A DNA stretch of 64,000 bases from assembly GCA_932521025.1 (NCBI GenBank), contig OW051472.1, forward strand, positions 2,108,001 to 2,172,000, written 5' to 3'. The position numbers were made by a program, and so were the translations under genes. This document shows positions 10,360 through 21,706 of this stretch, piece after piece; the stretch's first letter is position 1, and every line of letters starts with the position of its first letter. Below the pieces are notes generated by a model that ran no database searches, was not told where the DNA came from, and saw only the letters and a list, made by a program, of their open reading frames with translations. Source of the stretch: Oscheius onirici (taxonomy: Eukaryota > Nematoda > Chromadorea > Rhabditida > Rhabditidae).

Positions 10360-13300
10360 ATGACGGACACTCCGAGCAGGGCCCTCGTCCGGATTGGCGT
10401 CTTTGCCGTCGTCATGCTCCTCGTTGGACGCAGCTGGTGGTGGCTTTGTGCCAGCTTCTACTTTCTCTACCGTCTCAGCAAGCTCTCCTACTTTGATCGC
10501 ATCCGACAGACCGTCAGCAGGGATCTTACGTGAGTTATTTCTTACTGAATTTTGTGAGGAAAGGAAAAAGCCTCTCAAGCAAAGTTGTCCATTTGCTCAA
10601 CACGGTAAAAGACGAAATAGCTACAATTTTTGGGTTGTATGTCCGTCTACAGTTTTAGTTCTATTGGCATTATTTTCAAGCTTGCAGTCGTGATAGCCAC
10701 GGTATAAGATATTGCCATACAAGTTTCAGAAGCGACGCACTAAATGGAACAAACGAACAATAAGTGGGCGGTTATTAGGGAAAACGATGAAACATTCACA
10801 AACTTTGATTTTTTTTAGACACGAATATTCTGCTTACTGTGATCATCGTCAATTCAGCAAACATAAAAACTTCTTCAACAAAAGTCTACAGAAAAACTAG
10901 ACGCTGAAATCAGCAGTTTCCAGTAAAATTTGTCGCCATATCGGCATACCATCACAGTGTATCTCTTTTCTGCCATTTTTTGAAACAAGAAAAAGAAGAA
11001 AACAGTTTTTTTAATAGTAATCAAGCTTGTTCGTTTCGCGTGCGGATGCCAAGGATTTGCAACAGCAATTCAATCCGATCTAATGTTTTTGATGAAGCAA
11101 AATGAAAACAAAACTAGATTAAATTTAAGTTAAAAAAAACTATGCTTGGAGTTGATTCATGACCTCGAATTGGTGCTTACTCCACATTGATCTCACTTAC
11201 CGTATTCCTGAAACATAAATGAAACATCGTTTTTTGTTGTTTTAGCAGACTAGAGTGCACTTTTTCATATTGGAAGAGTGCACGTTTTCATATTGGACGT
11301 ATCGGACAATGACTGCACGCTCTGCTTAGCAACTTGCATCGAAATGATCTGCTTTACAGCGGTAGGTGAAACAAAAATATAGAGGGAAAACTGGTCTATA
11401 GCTCGGGTCATAATGCTCAACCTGGCGTGCTCTAATTGTTAATTACAGAAAATTTGAGTAAAACAGAGAGAATTTGCCGGAACTTTCTTGTACAGAATAC
11501 GGAATTTCTCGTCGCTAAAAATACGCAAAGGTCAAATCCAAAACTGCTGCAAATTTTATCTAGAAACCTCAAAAAATTGTTCGGAAAATTGGGTTTTTCG
11601 TAACCTCTATAGATGGGTAACCACTATTTTTCACTGACCTTTACTTTCTTTGCCAAAAAAATTTGACTCTGCGTTATACGAACAGTTTTTCTATTTTTAT
11701 AAGTTCACAAGAGCAATTGGCAACAACATTTTCTGCTTTACTGTCTTTGGTGAAACAAAATGAATAAAAAATAAGATGGGTCCAAAAAATAAGTCACAGT
11801 ACAAGAGTTTCCAAAGACTTTATCTTTATCTAAATCCTAACTCAGAAAATATATTCTGTAGGGAAGAGGCTATCTTCGAATCATCATCAAACTGCCATTT
11901 TACTGAATTTCGTCCGTGATGACCTTCTTGTCTGCGATGAGAATGACGGTCCAATTTTGGAGGAGAGTAAATTCCTCCATCTGTGTGGCGGTCGTCCAGC
12001 CGCTCTACAGACTATAGTATTCTAACCTCCCAAATTTTCAGTGGCCTCTACGTGCTGATCAAGGTCAAATGGGAGATTCGTCGTCGCCTGAATGCCAACA
12101 AGCCGATCCACGAAATTTTCTTGGAGCAGCTGCGCAAGCATCCGCACAAGATTGCCTGCATTGAGGTCGAGTCCGGACGCCAAGTCACCTATCTGGAGCT
12201 GAATCAGCTGATGAACAAGTACGCCAACTTTTTCGACGCGGAAGGCTACAAAAATGGCGACGTCGTCAGTCTCTTCATGGAGAACAGCATCGACTTTTTT
12301 GCCATCTGGCTCGGACTTTCGAAGGTGAGTGAACAATTTGACTTTCTGTGAAAAACTTGGAGTTGAGAAGAAATAGGGATTTTTTTCAACAGCAACAGGA
12401 TTTTTTTTGGTAAGAGAATAAGCTATTAGTAACGTAGAAAGAGTGAAACATGGTTGTGAAAAAGTGAAAAAAGGGTACCCATGAAACGAGGCTATTTCAC
12501 TAAAAAGGTGGTAACGAGAAGAAGTCTTACGTTGGTATCAACAAACCGAACGGCTAGGAATTTGATGGAATCACAAGGTTTTAGTAGAATTGATCCAGAC
12601 GAAAAAACAAGGCTGAAAAAAAACAAGCAGTTCATTAGAAGAGTAAAATAAAAAAAACCAAAAAAAAGCTGAAGCATGTTCGGTTTTTTCAAATAAGTAC
12701 TTTGGAGCATCAAAAACACAAAATGACGTAGATTTTGGAATTCATATTAGCACTCTTCGATTGTTTTTGGGAAAAAACTGAGTTGGTAATATTCACAAAA
12801 AGAAACAAAAAAAATGGAACTGTTTGTTCAACTAATACGAAAATTTCAGATCGGTGTCATATCGGCCTTCATCAACTCCAATCTGAAGCTGGAACCGCTG
12901 GCTCATTCAATTCGAGTCGCCAATTCCAAGTGCATCATCACGTCCACTAGTCTACTGCCTAGTCAGTTGTCTTCATTGTCACTAAAAACGACAAAATTTC
13001 AGCCCTGAACGCCTGTTTCGAAGCCAAGCTGCTCCCCAGAGACGGACAAGAAGTCTTCCTCGGATCGTCAGCCGAAAAGTCAGAGTACAGAAGTCTGGAG
13101 CAGCTGCTCAAGGACGTCAGTGATGTCGAGCCAAGGAACAAGGGAATCCATTTCCAGAGTGAGTCTATCAGTTTTCGTGACTCAATGAGGAAGAATCGAT
13201 TTGTGGGAAAATTTGAGAACCAATAACTTTTTGTTTTAATGTATTGACATCTAGTGCTTTTCTTGGCTGGTAGTAATATGTTGTTTGGGGATAGAACAAA

Positions 13301-16300
13301 ACACAATTTAGCTGTGAGATCCTCTCTACTTTCTCTTGATTTCAATCCTGGCCATAATTTTATGGTATCCCCTGGACATTTGGTTTGTTCTAGTCTGAAT
13401 AGCAAAGAATCAAACCTCGTGCCAATGAGCGTGATTCCAGAAAATTTTTTTTATACCAATTTACTGCAACAGTGTTTTTTATCGCGGTTATTTTGGCAGA
13501 ATATACTTCAACGGCTAGACTCTGCTTTGTTGCTTATTTGGTTTTCAAGGTGGTTCACCTGATCGAGATCACACCCAAAGAGTAGAGCGGTCTTGGAGTG
13601 AAGACTTCTTGACTCTACAGTCAGGTTATGAGTAACAGATTATGAACTCTAGGCTATCATAACAGCTCCAAAAAGATTTTTTTAATGATAAAACGATTGT
13701 AAAACTACTTACTGTGTACATTAAAATTGGAGCCTGAAATGTTCCATCCTTTTGGTAAACCTAAAAGATTCTTTCAAAGGGACAGTCTCATTATGGCCGT
13801 GCAGCCGTGCAGGGGGAAAACAGGCAACTGCGTGGCGGGACCCAAGGCAAGTTTCATTTTTGTGTTTTTCTCGTTCTATACACATTTTTTCGATTTTTAC
13901 TTGTTTCTAATCGATTTCTCGTCAAAAATTACCCCTAAAATGAATGGTGGAACGCTAAAATTGGTTGAAAATTAACCAAAATAGGCTAAATTTACGTTTT
14001 TGGACCAAAAATCAATGTTTCGAGTTTTTCTTTCCTTTATCCACCATTTTAAGCGTCCAACCACTCATTTTAGAGGTAATTTTTGACGAAAAATCAATTA
14101 GAAACAGGTAAAAATCGAAAAAATGCAAAAATGAAATTTGCAGTGGGTCCCGCCACGCAGTTGCCTGATTTCCCCTGCACGGCTGCACGGTCATAATGAG
14201 ACTGTCCCTTTCAAGGAGAATCACTAGTTTATGAAAAAAAGTACGACAAAATTTTTAAAATAAAATTCTCCAGACGTGCTCTGCTACATCTACACATCCG
14301 GAACGACAGGAAACCCAAAACCTGCTGTCATCAAGCACTTCCGCTACTACTGGATCGCCATGGGAGCCGGTCAGGCCTTCGGACTGACCCCGTACGACGT
14401 CGTCTACATCACAATGCCTCTCTACCACTCGGCAGCTGGAATTATGGGAATCGGGTCCATCATCGTCGGCGGCACCACAGCAGTAATTAGGAAAAAGTTC
14501 TCGGCTAGCAATTTTTGGAAGGACTGCGTCAAGTACAACTGCACAGCCAGTCAGTACATTGGAGAGATTTGCAGGTAGGAGTTTCTTTTTGCGTTTGAAA
14601 ACTAAAAATGTGCACTGGAAAAGAGAGCTCTGTACAAGACGATACCGTAACCGGTTTCTATTCAATAACAAATTTGTTAGCTGGTACTCTTACCGAAATA
14701 TTGAAACAAAAAAAAATAGATAGCAGATTTGGTTTGACCCATTTTTGGATGTCTTTTTTCGCACAATTTTTGAAACAGAATGAGCTGTTTTTTTAGGGTA
14801 AGGAGCATCAAAAGGTTTTTGGCAGACAATTGAAATTATGCTGTTTTCTGACCAAACGGATTGTTTCAAATTGTTCCTAACACGCAGACAAAGAAGGAGG
14901 AGCAGAAAAAGTCCTAAACTGTTTGCCTCAAGAAATTGTTGAAAAAAGAACTACTTTTCTCGTCGTCAAAACTTTGTAGTTTTTAGCAATCCACTTTAAA
15001 TTGCTCCCAGGTCTCTCTGTGTGTGTTAGTGTGCATGTGTGCACAAATTAGTCTCTACTATCGAGACAGCGCAAGAGCGTAAAATGAAGTAAACTGACCC
15101 TCTTACCAGAAAACCGAAACGTAAAAAAGAACGGTAGTTTTTTGTAAAAAATGTTGTGAAAATGGCGCAAACGTTGCGAATATCTACTTTCTGTACACGA
15201 AGATCGTATATAAATTTTGTGAAACTTTTTATTTTGTCCGAATATTGGCCTGTTTCAGTTTGAACGTTTTCAAGCAAACACACCAAAACTATAATAGTTT
15301 TTACTGCCTATCACCAACGTCTAAACCAAACTGTTTTGGTTTCTTCTTCTTTAGCAAAGCAATGAAACAAACAAAAAAAGTTCCCCAACAAATTTTTTCA
15401 CCGCGATGTTTTCTCATGAATACAGATGACGAAAAGAAGTACTCTTACCTCAACGATAATCAAGAATATTCTCGGAAAATTTTCATATAAACTTTTTTCT
15501 GATCTTCTTGAGTCCCTAGCAATTGTCCCTTAAACGACCACATTACTAGAGTTTGCTGAAACATTTTCTAGAGAAAAACAGTATAGAAATGAGAAGTCTC
15601 AGACCACCGAAGCTCCAATGTTAATGCTGGAAAAAATCTGTAAATATGCATTTCACAACGGAAGGCAGCGACAAAACAAACACGAAAAACAATATTCGTT
15701 ATAGCAGCTCACTGAAACCTCAACTTTTTTCAATATTCCGAGCTTACAAAACTTTCCGTTTCCAGATACCTGCTAGCCCAGAAGCCCTGCGAGGAGGAGA
15801 ATAAGCATCAAGTTCGAATGATGTGGGGAAACGGACTCCGTGGTGAAATCTGGCCCGAATTTGTTCGTCGTTTCCGCATCAAGAGAGTCGGAGAACTTTA
15901 CGGTTCCACTGAGGGAAATTCCAATATTGGTGAGTCTTTACGACAAGATTCGAGCAAGTCGTGAAAAATGTTCCGTCTTATTAGATTTGCTGAAACAAAA
16001 AACTTTGAAACCTTTTCAACTCACTTATCGGTGTCCTCTGATTCTTGGAAAGTTCTATGAGCGCAACACAGAAAAATGCCAAAACTACAAATTCGGTCAC
16101 CGTAGCCTTCTCATCATTTACCAAAACTTTATTATTTATTTTATATCCTAACTCAGAAAAAAGGTCTGTAGGGAAGAGAAGTATATCTTCTAGTATACCA
16201 AATATACAGTATAGTATACCAAAACATTTATGTTTTAAAAGTTGCTCGGTTTCACCTGCCATTCCTTTCGCCGCCTGTATTGCATTCGAATTGTCCACGA

Positions 16301-18657
16301 AATCCGATTTCCATTGTGTTGTTACCTGAAGTTTTGTTGTGATCTGACAAGGATGCCGTAATGCAAAAAAAATGATCATATCAAAAAATATAAGTTGTGA
16401 GCAACACAGAAGTAGCAAATAAACCAACTAATTTCATTTCACCTTTTGGTGAAACATTTATGTTTCAAAATTTGGACTAAACGTTCGCGGAAAGTTTGAA
16501 GACAATAAGATTGGCCTTTCAATTGAATTTAAAAAAAAACTAAGAGCCTGCCTCTTTTGAATCAAAGGTATAAATTGAGGTATCCGTTGCCAAACGGCTA
16601 TGCGGCGTATTTTTCACTACGCATTTTTTCCACACAAATTTGAATGCATTTTGTGCGCAGTTTTGCGTAATGAACTGTTCTCTGCATGTTCGCTTGGCTA
16701 TAGGCTAATTAGTAAATAGGTCCAGTGAAAAAAATTGGATAACCATCAAATGTCGTGCTTACATGATTCTGCTGAAGTAAACAAAAATTCAAAAAAATAG
16801 TCTTGGTTTTTATTTACACCGTCAAAGAAAGAACCGAATAGCCACACAACTCCCATACTTACTAATATATTTTTAAACAAAAAAAACTCCCCCATTTTTC
16901 AGTGAATCTGGACAACCATGTCGGCTCGTGCGGCTTCTTCCCCATCTATCCGCTCGTCACAAGTCTCTATCCGATTCGTCTGATCAAGGTCGACGACGAG
17001 ACTGGCGAGCTGGTCCGTGACCCCAAGACCGGACTCTGTGTCAGCTGTCGTCCGGGCGAGGTCGGAGAAATGGTCGGTCTCATCAAGAACAAGGATCTCC
17101 TCTTGAAATTCGAAGGCTACGTCAATAGCAGCGATACACAGAAGAAGATCTATCGTGACGTCTTCGAGAAGGGAGATCAGGTCTTTGCCAGCGGGGACGT
17201 GCTCTACTGGGACGAACTGGGCTATCTGTACTTCAAGGACAGGAGGGGAGACACCTTCAGGTGAGTGTTATTGGAGAACTTTGAGGTCAGAGAATGTAAC
17301 TGAAAGGAGCGTAACTTCAGTAAGAGAAGGAGAGCATAGTTCCTGAAATTTCTCGAGCTACAAGAGAAAGTCGACCGAAGTGAACTAGAAGCTGTAGTTC
17401 ACTATCAGTATGACGGTTTTCCTTTTTCGGAATATTAGCAACTTTTTGTTAGTTTTTTTTTTGTTGCGAAAAGTAGATAAAAGGGACAAAACAAAAAAGT
17501 TTTATTGAGATTTAACCACTGTAACCGAAATAGCGTCAAATCAAAAAAAGGGTGGGCTAACGGAAACTTAGAAAACTGACCAGAAAAAATCCATTTCTGA
17601 CCTACTTTTCGGCGAATAGATCCTGGAAATCCTGGCTTTATTAGCTGCAACTCAGAATCTCTGATTGTGCGTTGTAAGAGAAACAAACTGAAATGCAAAA
17701 GAATGACTCGTTCAGTGCAAACAAAAAAAAGAAACAGTCTCTTTGAAAAAAGGTCAATTACGTATCTAATGAAAACAAGCAAATCATCAAACTGTCAACC
17801 AACCGCTGAAACACAAACAATGAGTGTAACCAAAAAGAAATATTTTTTTGCTGAGAAAATTAGTTGGAACAACCTTATTGAATCCCTTGATTTTTCCTAA
17901 CCATGAACAATTCACTAAACAAAATAAAAACATTGGATATATTTCAAATCCACTAAGAAACTTGTGTTGTTTTCTATTTTTAGAAATGAAGAACGCCGAC
18001 AATCGAAAGATCCTACTTTCTCTGCTTTCAAACAACCTATGAAACAAACCAAAAACTTACAATAGGATTTTTAAAACTCAACGAAACGTTTACAAACTAC
18101 TTCTCTCTGTTGAATTAAGGACTTCTCGATGCTTGTAGTGAAACGCTAAGCTTCCTCTGCGCATAAGTAATCCGTATAACAAAAAAATCCTTGCAGATGG
18201 AAGGGAGAGAACGTCTCGACGACGGAAGTCGAAGGAATTCTGCAGCCAGTGATGAGTGTCGAAGATGCTACCGTCTACGGAGTCGAAGTAGGCAAGATGG
18301 AAGGCCGTGCCGGTATGGCTGGAGTCGTCTTGAAAGCCGATGTGGACGAGCTGGCTTTTATCAAGGAGATTGGAGATCGGCTTCAGGCCAATCTGGCCAG
18401 CTATGCCGTGCCGGTGTTCATTCGTCTCTGCAAGGAAGTCGACCGGACTGGAACTTTCAAGTTGAAGAAGATTGACCTACAAAGACAGGGATTCGATTTG
18501 GTCAAGTGCAAAGGAGACAAGGTAGGGGACAGGGACAGGAACAGTAAGAGTCAAATTTTTGCAGATTTTCTACTGGAACGCCTCCAAGAAGGGCTACGAT
18601 CGTCTGGACGAGCAAATGCAACATGACATTGAGTCCGGAGCCTACAGTCGTCTCTAG
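10360..18657 (+). CDS. Fatty-acid transport protein / very-long-chain acyl-CoA synthetase (SLC27/FATP family)
   Basis: Nine exons: 10360-10529, 12042-12324, 12850-12961, 13003-13158, 14274-14574, 15766-15929, 16903-17260, 18197-18521, 18565-18657. All junction phases agree and the total is 653 codons, normal for FATPs. The family activates long and very long fatty acids with ATP and CoA at membranes, coupling uptake to activation. An N-terminal hydrophobic segment lies at about residues 10-40. The AMP-binding motif YIYTSGTTG is at 245-253, the YGSTEG adenylate motif at 386-391, and the FATP signature [19 protein letters not shown] ends near 527. The similarity is to mammalian FATP1/4 and, from memory, C. 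elegans ACS-20/ACS-22; I do not choose between them. TTTTCCAG stands three bases before the ATG, as at a trans-splice acceptor. An in-frame ATG at 10288 lies upstream of that acceptor and is less likely. Introns contain transposable elements (for example 13778-14209). The donor of exon 3 (A|GTCAGT) is non-canonical but gives the only open join. Confidence 0.95.
13778..14209. mobile_element. R1 palindromic element (AGGGACAGTCTCATTAT termini)
   Basis: The left end AGGGACAGTCTCATTATGG and the right end CATAATGAGACTGTCCCT are inverted copies. Both inner flanks carry the 'gcgtggcggga' block, again inverted. It lies inside intron 4 of the FATP gene. Related elements at 20165-20613 and 36357-37001 are flanked by TTAA; here the flanks read TCAA and TTCA. 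It has no protein-coding role. Confidence 0.7.
14988..15060 (-). repeat. R3 end fragment, reverse orientation
   Basis: The sequence 'atccactttaaattgctccc' followed by a GT-rich run is the reverse complement of the R3 terminal segment. It is a solo fragment within FATP intron 5. Confidence 0.55.
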
Positions 18658-19440
18658 ACGGGCTTCTCCATAGGCCTATACACAATAATTGCGGGTGTTC
18701 TTTTCTCTTGCCCCATCTCCAAGCCAGTGCCATCTCTACATACACATTCCGCTCAAGTCTTCTTATTACTTTTCACCCAGCCTCTCCAAAACGAGTCACA
18801 GAAAAATATCAACAGTGCAATATGCTGTATCTATTCTTCAAGTCAATTAATGAATCTTTCGACGTTATTTTTGGGAGATTGAGATCCGGGGTGAGAGTCA
18901 GAGATACAAGGAGGCATAGAGACAGAATTTGAGCCAGTTGTACTTTGAAATCTGTGAGTTCAGCTATAGAAAATCGTGATGTAAACAGCGGAAACGAGAC
19001 TTTCAATAATTTCAGACAGCACCAGACAATTTCGTTTTACTGATTTTGCTCGCCAACTCAAACGTACATCGTCATACGATTCCGTACTGCCTCTTACCAA
19101 TCACTTGAAACCGAAAAAAATTGCGAACAGAAAAAAATTTCAAGAAAATTATTTCGGATGTCGCTGTTTTGCAAAGTCTGATTTCAAGAGACTGTTCTGA
19201 TCGTATCAGTTTACTGAAACTCGTCAAGTCGAAAAGTCGAGTCACAAGCCGATTCTAGTCGAGTTCTGGAGTCGACTCGAGTCGATTCGAGTCTTATCCA
19301 TTAAGTTGGCGACCTAATATTTGAGCAGCGGAATTTGAAATGGACACGACTATGACATGATCATTATAAACTGCTGAAAGATGAAAAAGTTTGGTTACTC
19401 CACTGGGTCTGCGTAAAATGTTCCACCAGCCAGTGATCTT
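18658..19440. other. FATP 3' flank; GAGTC-rich simple repeat at about 19205-19300
   Basis: No gene seen. Near 19205-19300 the DNA becomes permutations of gtcgagtc (for example 'gagtcgactcgagtcgattc'), the same body motif as at 58990-59090. It may be a decayed copy of the same simple-body repeat class. Confidence 0.45.
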
Positions 19441-19504
19441 TCTTTACTAAAGTGCAATGGTGTCCGTCTGTCTGTCTGTAGTGGTGTCCGCACAGTTTTC
19501 GAGA

Positions 19505-20112
19505 CTAGCATAACATGTCAAGTTTTGTCACGTTAATCTTTAACCAGCCGGCTACGCCGCCGGACTTGAGTCCCTGCTCCGTCAACTGCTTGGATTTGGG
19601 CGTCTCCTCCGTCGTCTTCTGAGAAAAAATTGACCGAAATAAACCAAAAAGAAACCTTCTTCTCGACGTCCTTCTTCTCATCTTTGTCCTTCTTCTTCTG
19701 TTGAACCTTCTTTCTGATAACGAACCAGTAGACGAGGAATCCTTAAACCCCTTTCAACACAAGGAGGCTGATCACGATCCCGATGGCGATTCCGACCTTC
19801 TTGCCAGTAGAAGAATCACTGCCGTCGCCACTCTCATCAGGTCCAAGATCCGAGAGCCAAATTGTTGATCTGAGAGCCTTTTGCGACTTTCTCCTGTGCC
19901 GTCGGCATCAGATCCCGACGACTCTTCCGGATTAGATTCCGGCGATATACTGGCCGGATTGGTCACAGTGACCGAATTGGTTACAGGAACAGTAGCCACA
20001 GTGGTAGTTGTGGTGGTCGGGACGATGTAATCGATGTCCACTTCCTCGTCCATCAATCCCAACTGCTTCTTCAAATTTTTGTACTCTTCCATGGACAATT
20101 GTCTTTTGTTTC
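19505..20112 (-). pseudogene. Decayed single-pass membrane protein gene (unknown family)
   Basis: Minus-strand reading begins in a basic stretch ending R-R-N-K-R (furin-like) then QLSMEEYKNLKKQLG. It continues through a Thr-rich ectodomain (TTTTTTVATVPVTNS) and an acidic Ser/Glu/Asp stretch. A frameshift near 19893 is needed to reach the transmembrane segment G-I-A-I-G-I-V-I-S-L-L-V-L, which is interrupted by TAA about 19745. A Lys-rich cytoplasmic tail follows (WFVIRKKVQQKKKDKDEKKD). A short intron-like gap (GTTTCT...TTCTCAG, about 19620-19660) leads to a final KTTEETPKSKQLTEQGLKSG segment. The broken frame plus retained intron suggest a once-real host gene copied or trapped within the repeat. 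Function unknown. Confidence 0.5.
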
Positions 20113-20164
20113 GCCGGCTTCGCCGCCTGTCGGCGGCTTTTCTTCTTGTGTTTTTTTTTCTTAA

Positions 20165-20613
20165 AGGGACAGTCTCATTATAGCCAGCAGCCGTGCAAGG
20201 AAAATAGGCCAACTGCGTGGCGGGACCCACTGCAAATTTCATTTTTGCATTTTTCTCTTTGTACACTCATTTTTTCGATTTTTACTTGTCTCTAATTGAT
20301 TTTTCGTCAAAAATTACGTCTAAAATGAGGGATGAAACGCTAAAATTGGTGGGAAAATGACGGAAATAGATGAAAATAACGTTTTTTGACCAAAAAGGGC
20401 TTTTTGGTTTATTTCGGTCAATTTCCACCAATTTTAGCGTTCCACCACTCATTATAGGGGTGATTTTTGACGAGAAATCGATTAGAAACAAGTAGAAATC
20501 GAAAAAATGAGTGTAGAACAAGAAAAACGTAAAACAGGAATTTATCGTGGGTCCCGCCACGCAGTTGCCTGATTTCCCCCGGAGGCTTGGAGGCACGTAA
20601 TGAGACTGTCCCT
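20165..20613. mobile_element. R1 element with exact TTAA flanks
   Basis: It begins AGGGACAGTCTCATTATAG after TTAA (20161-20164) and ends GACTGTCCCT before TTAA (20614-20617). The arms are inverted copies carrying 'gcgtggcgggaccca'. TTAA duplication is the hallmark of piggyBac-type insertion; the superfamily call is inference. It sits at the 5' side of the broken membrane-protein gene. Confidence 0.75.
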
Positions 20614-20619
20614 TTAACT

Positions 20620-20800
20620 TCTGTTCCCTTCCCCAGTCGACCTATCCTATCTGATCCTCTCTGATCCCTTCCCCCAGTCAACCGATCTATTCTGATCCCT
20701 TCCCCATTCTATTCTGATTCATTCTGACCCCTTCCCCAATCAACCGATCTCTTCTGATCCTGTCACCTCTTCTTCCTTCCCTAATCAATCGGACCTTTTT
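20620..20800. repeat. Minisatellite, TTCCCCAGTCAACCGATC-type
   Basis: Irregular tandem copies of a roughly 30-40 base unit containing 'cttccccagtcaaccgatc' and 'tctgatccc'. The same unit occurs at 38345-38490 and, reversed, at 38820-38935. Confidence 0.6.
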
Positions 20801-20970
20801 AATTCTTGCCCAGGGTTCTCATCCCCTCCTAAAGAGCCGATACGAAATTTTCCTATTTTCCGGCTATCCGATCTCTCTCTCTGAACTTATACAGATCAAC
20901 CGGTCCCTTCCAATCTCCTACCGGTTACTCTGAGTCTATTTTATGCTCAAAACAATTTAGCAAAAATATT

Positions 20971-21035
20971 TAGCGAGGAGAGGAGTCGAACCCGGGTCGT
21001 CTGGGTGAAGACGGCGACTTTTAACAATACACCAA
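20971..21035 (-). repeat. tRNA-like B-box sequence
   Basis: The minus strand has GACCCGGGTTCGACTCCT, a B-box-like T-arm, but no consistent acceptor stem. A relative sits at 61846-61908, sharing the flanking 'caatttagcaaaaa', so these are copies of one tRNA-derived repeat rather than genes. Confidence 0.45.
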
Positions 21036-21122
21036 AATTTCAGGTCCCGGACAAACAAACAAACAAATAAACAGTCCACGACAGACACCATTGCACTTTA
21101 GTAGTAGAGAGATTCTGCGTAA

Positions 21123-21682
21123 TTTTGTGTAAGGGGAACAAGACGTCGAAAATTAGTTTTTGGAACACGATGTTGAAACAGCAGCGATTCAGAACATATC
21201 ACGCAGTATACCAGCGCACAGAAACACAAAAGTTAGCATTGAGTCGTGGTATGATCTATTTTTGCGCGTATGTATGGCAACATTTCTAAAGTATGTATGG
21301 CAGCTCTGCACAAAGAGATTCTCACACGAAAACAATTAGCCACGATTTTAGATACATCTACACTGCTGTTCTGCTCCAGATTATCCCAAATGCGAGATTA
21401 TGTGGTTTGAAGAGATTGGCGATCAAGAAGAACCGAATTCCGTCTGTAGCAAACTAGCAGAATAAAGAGTTTTTTTCTGAACGTTAGTGGAATCAAATCG
21501 GAAATCTGCTGCAATATATGCCAGAATTTTGAAAGACACAAAGTTTCCACTAATTTCCTCGTAATTGTCCATCAAAAATTATGAAACTTTCTATTTGTTT
21601 TGTTTGAAAACATACAAAAGTTCTTGTATAAAAAGAAACTGATAGTCAAGGAAATAAAACTTCTAAAAAAATTCTGAAACAG
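21123..21682. other. Intergenic DNA upstream of the PDZ gene
   Basis: No open frame or repeat boundary recognised. It probably holds the promoter and any 5' non-coding exon of the PDZ gene. Confidence 0.3.
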
Positions 21683-21706
21683 AAGGCTACCCTCGTCTCC
21701 AGCTGG

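Larger units (their letters stand above)
19441..21122. mobile_element. Composite repeat with inverted CTAAAGTGCAATGGTGTC ends, carrying a broken gene
   Basis: The left end 'ctaaagtgcaatggtgtccg' (19447) and the right end 'gacaccattgcactttag' (about 21086-21103) are inverted copies. Roughly 100 bases of the left end recur inverted at about 39481-39603, and the right-end sequence recurs at 39419 and 7893. Inside lie a decayed minus-strand membrane-protein gene (19505-20112), an R1 element (20165-20613), a TTCCCCAGTCAACCGATC-type minisatellite (20620-20800) and a tRNA-like segment (20971-21035). The boundaries are my best reading. Confidence 0.5.

Noticed and set aside
20971-21035. tRNA gene suggested by the GGGTTCGA motif
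   Set aside because: Acceptor and T stems do not pair and a relative at 61846-61908 shares outside flanks, so it is a repeat-borne tRNA relic.
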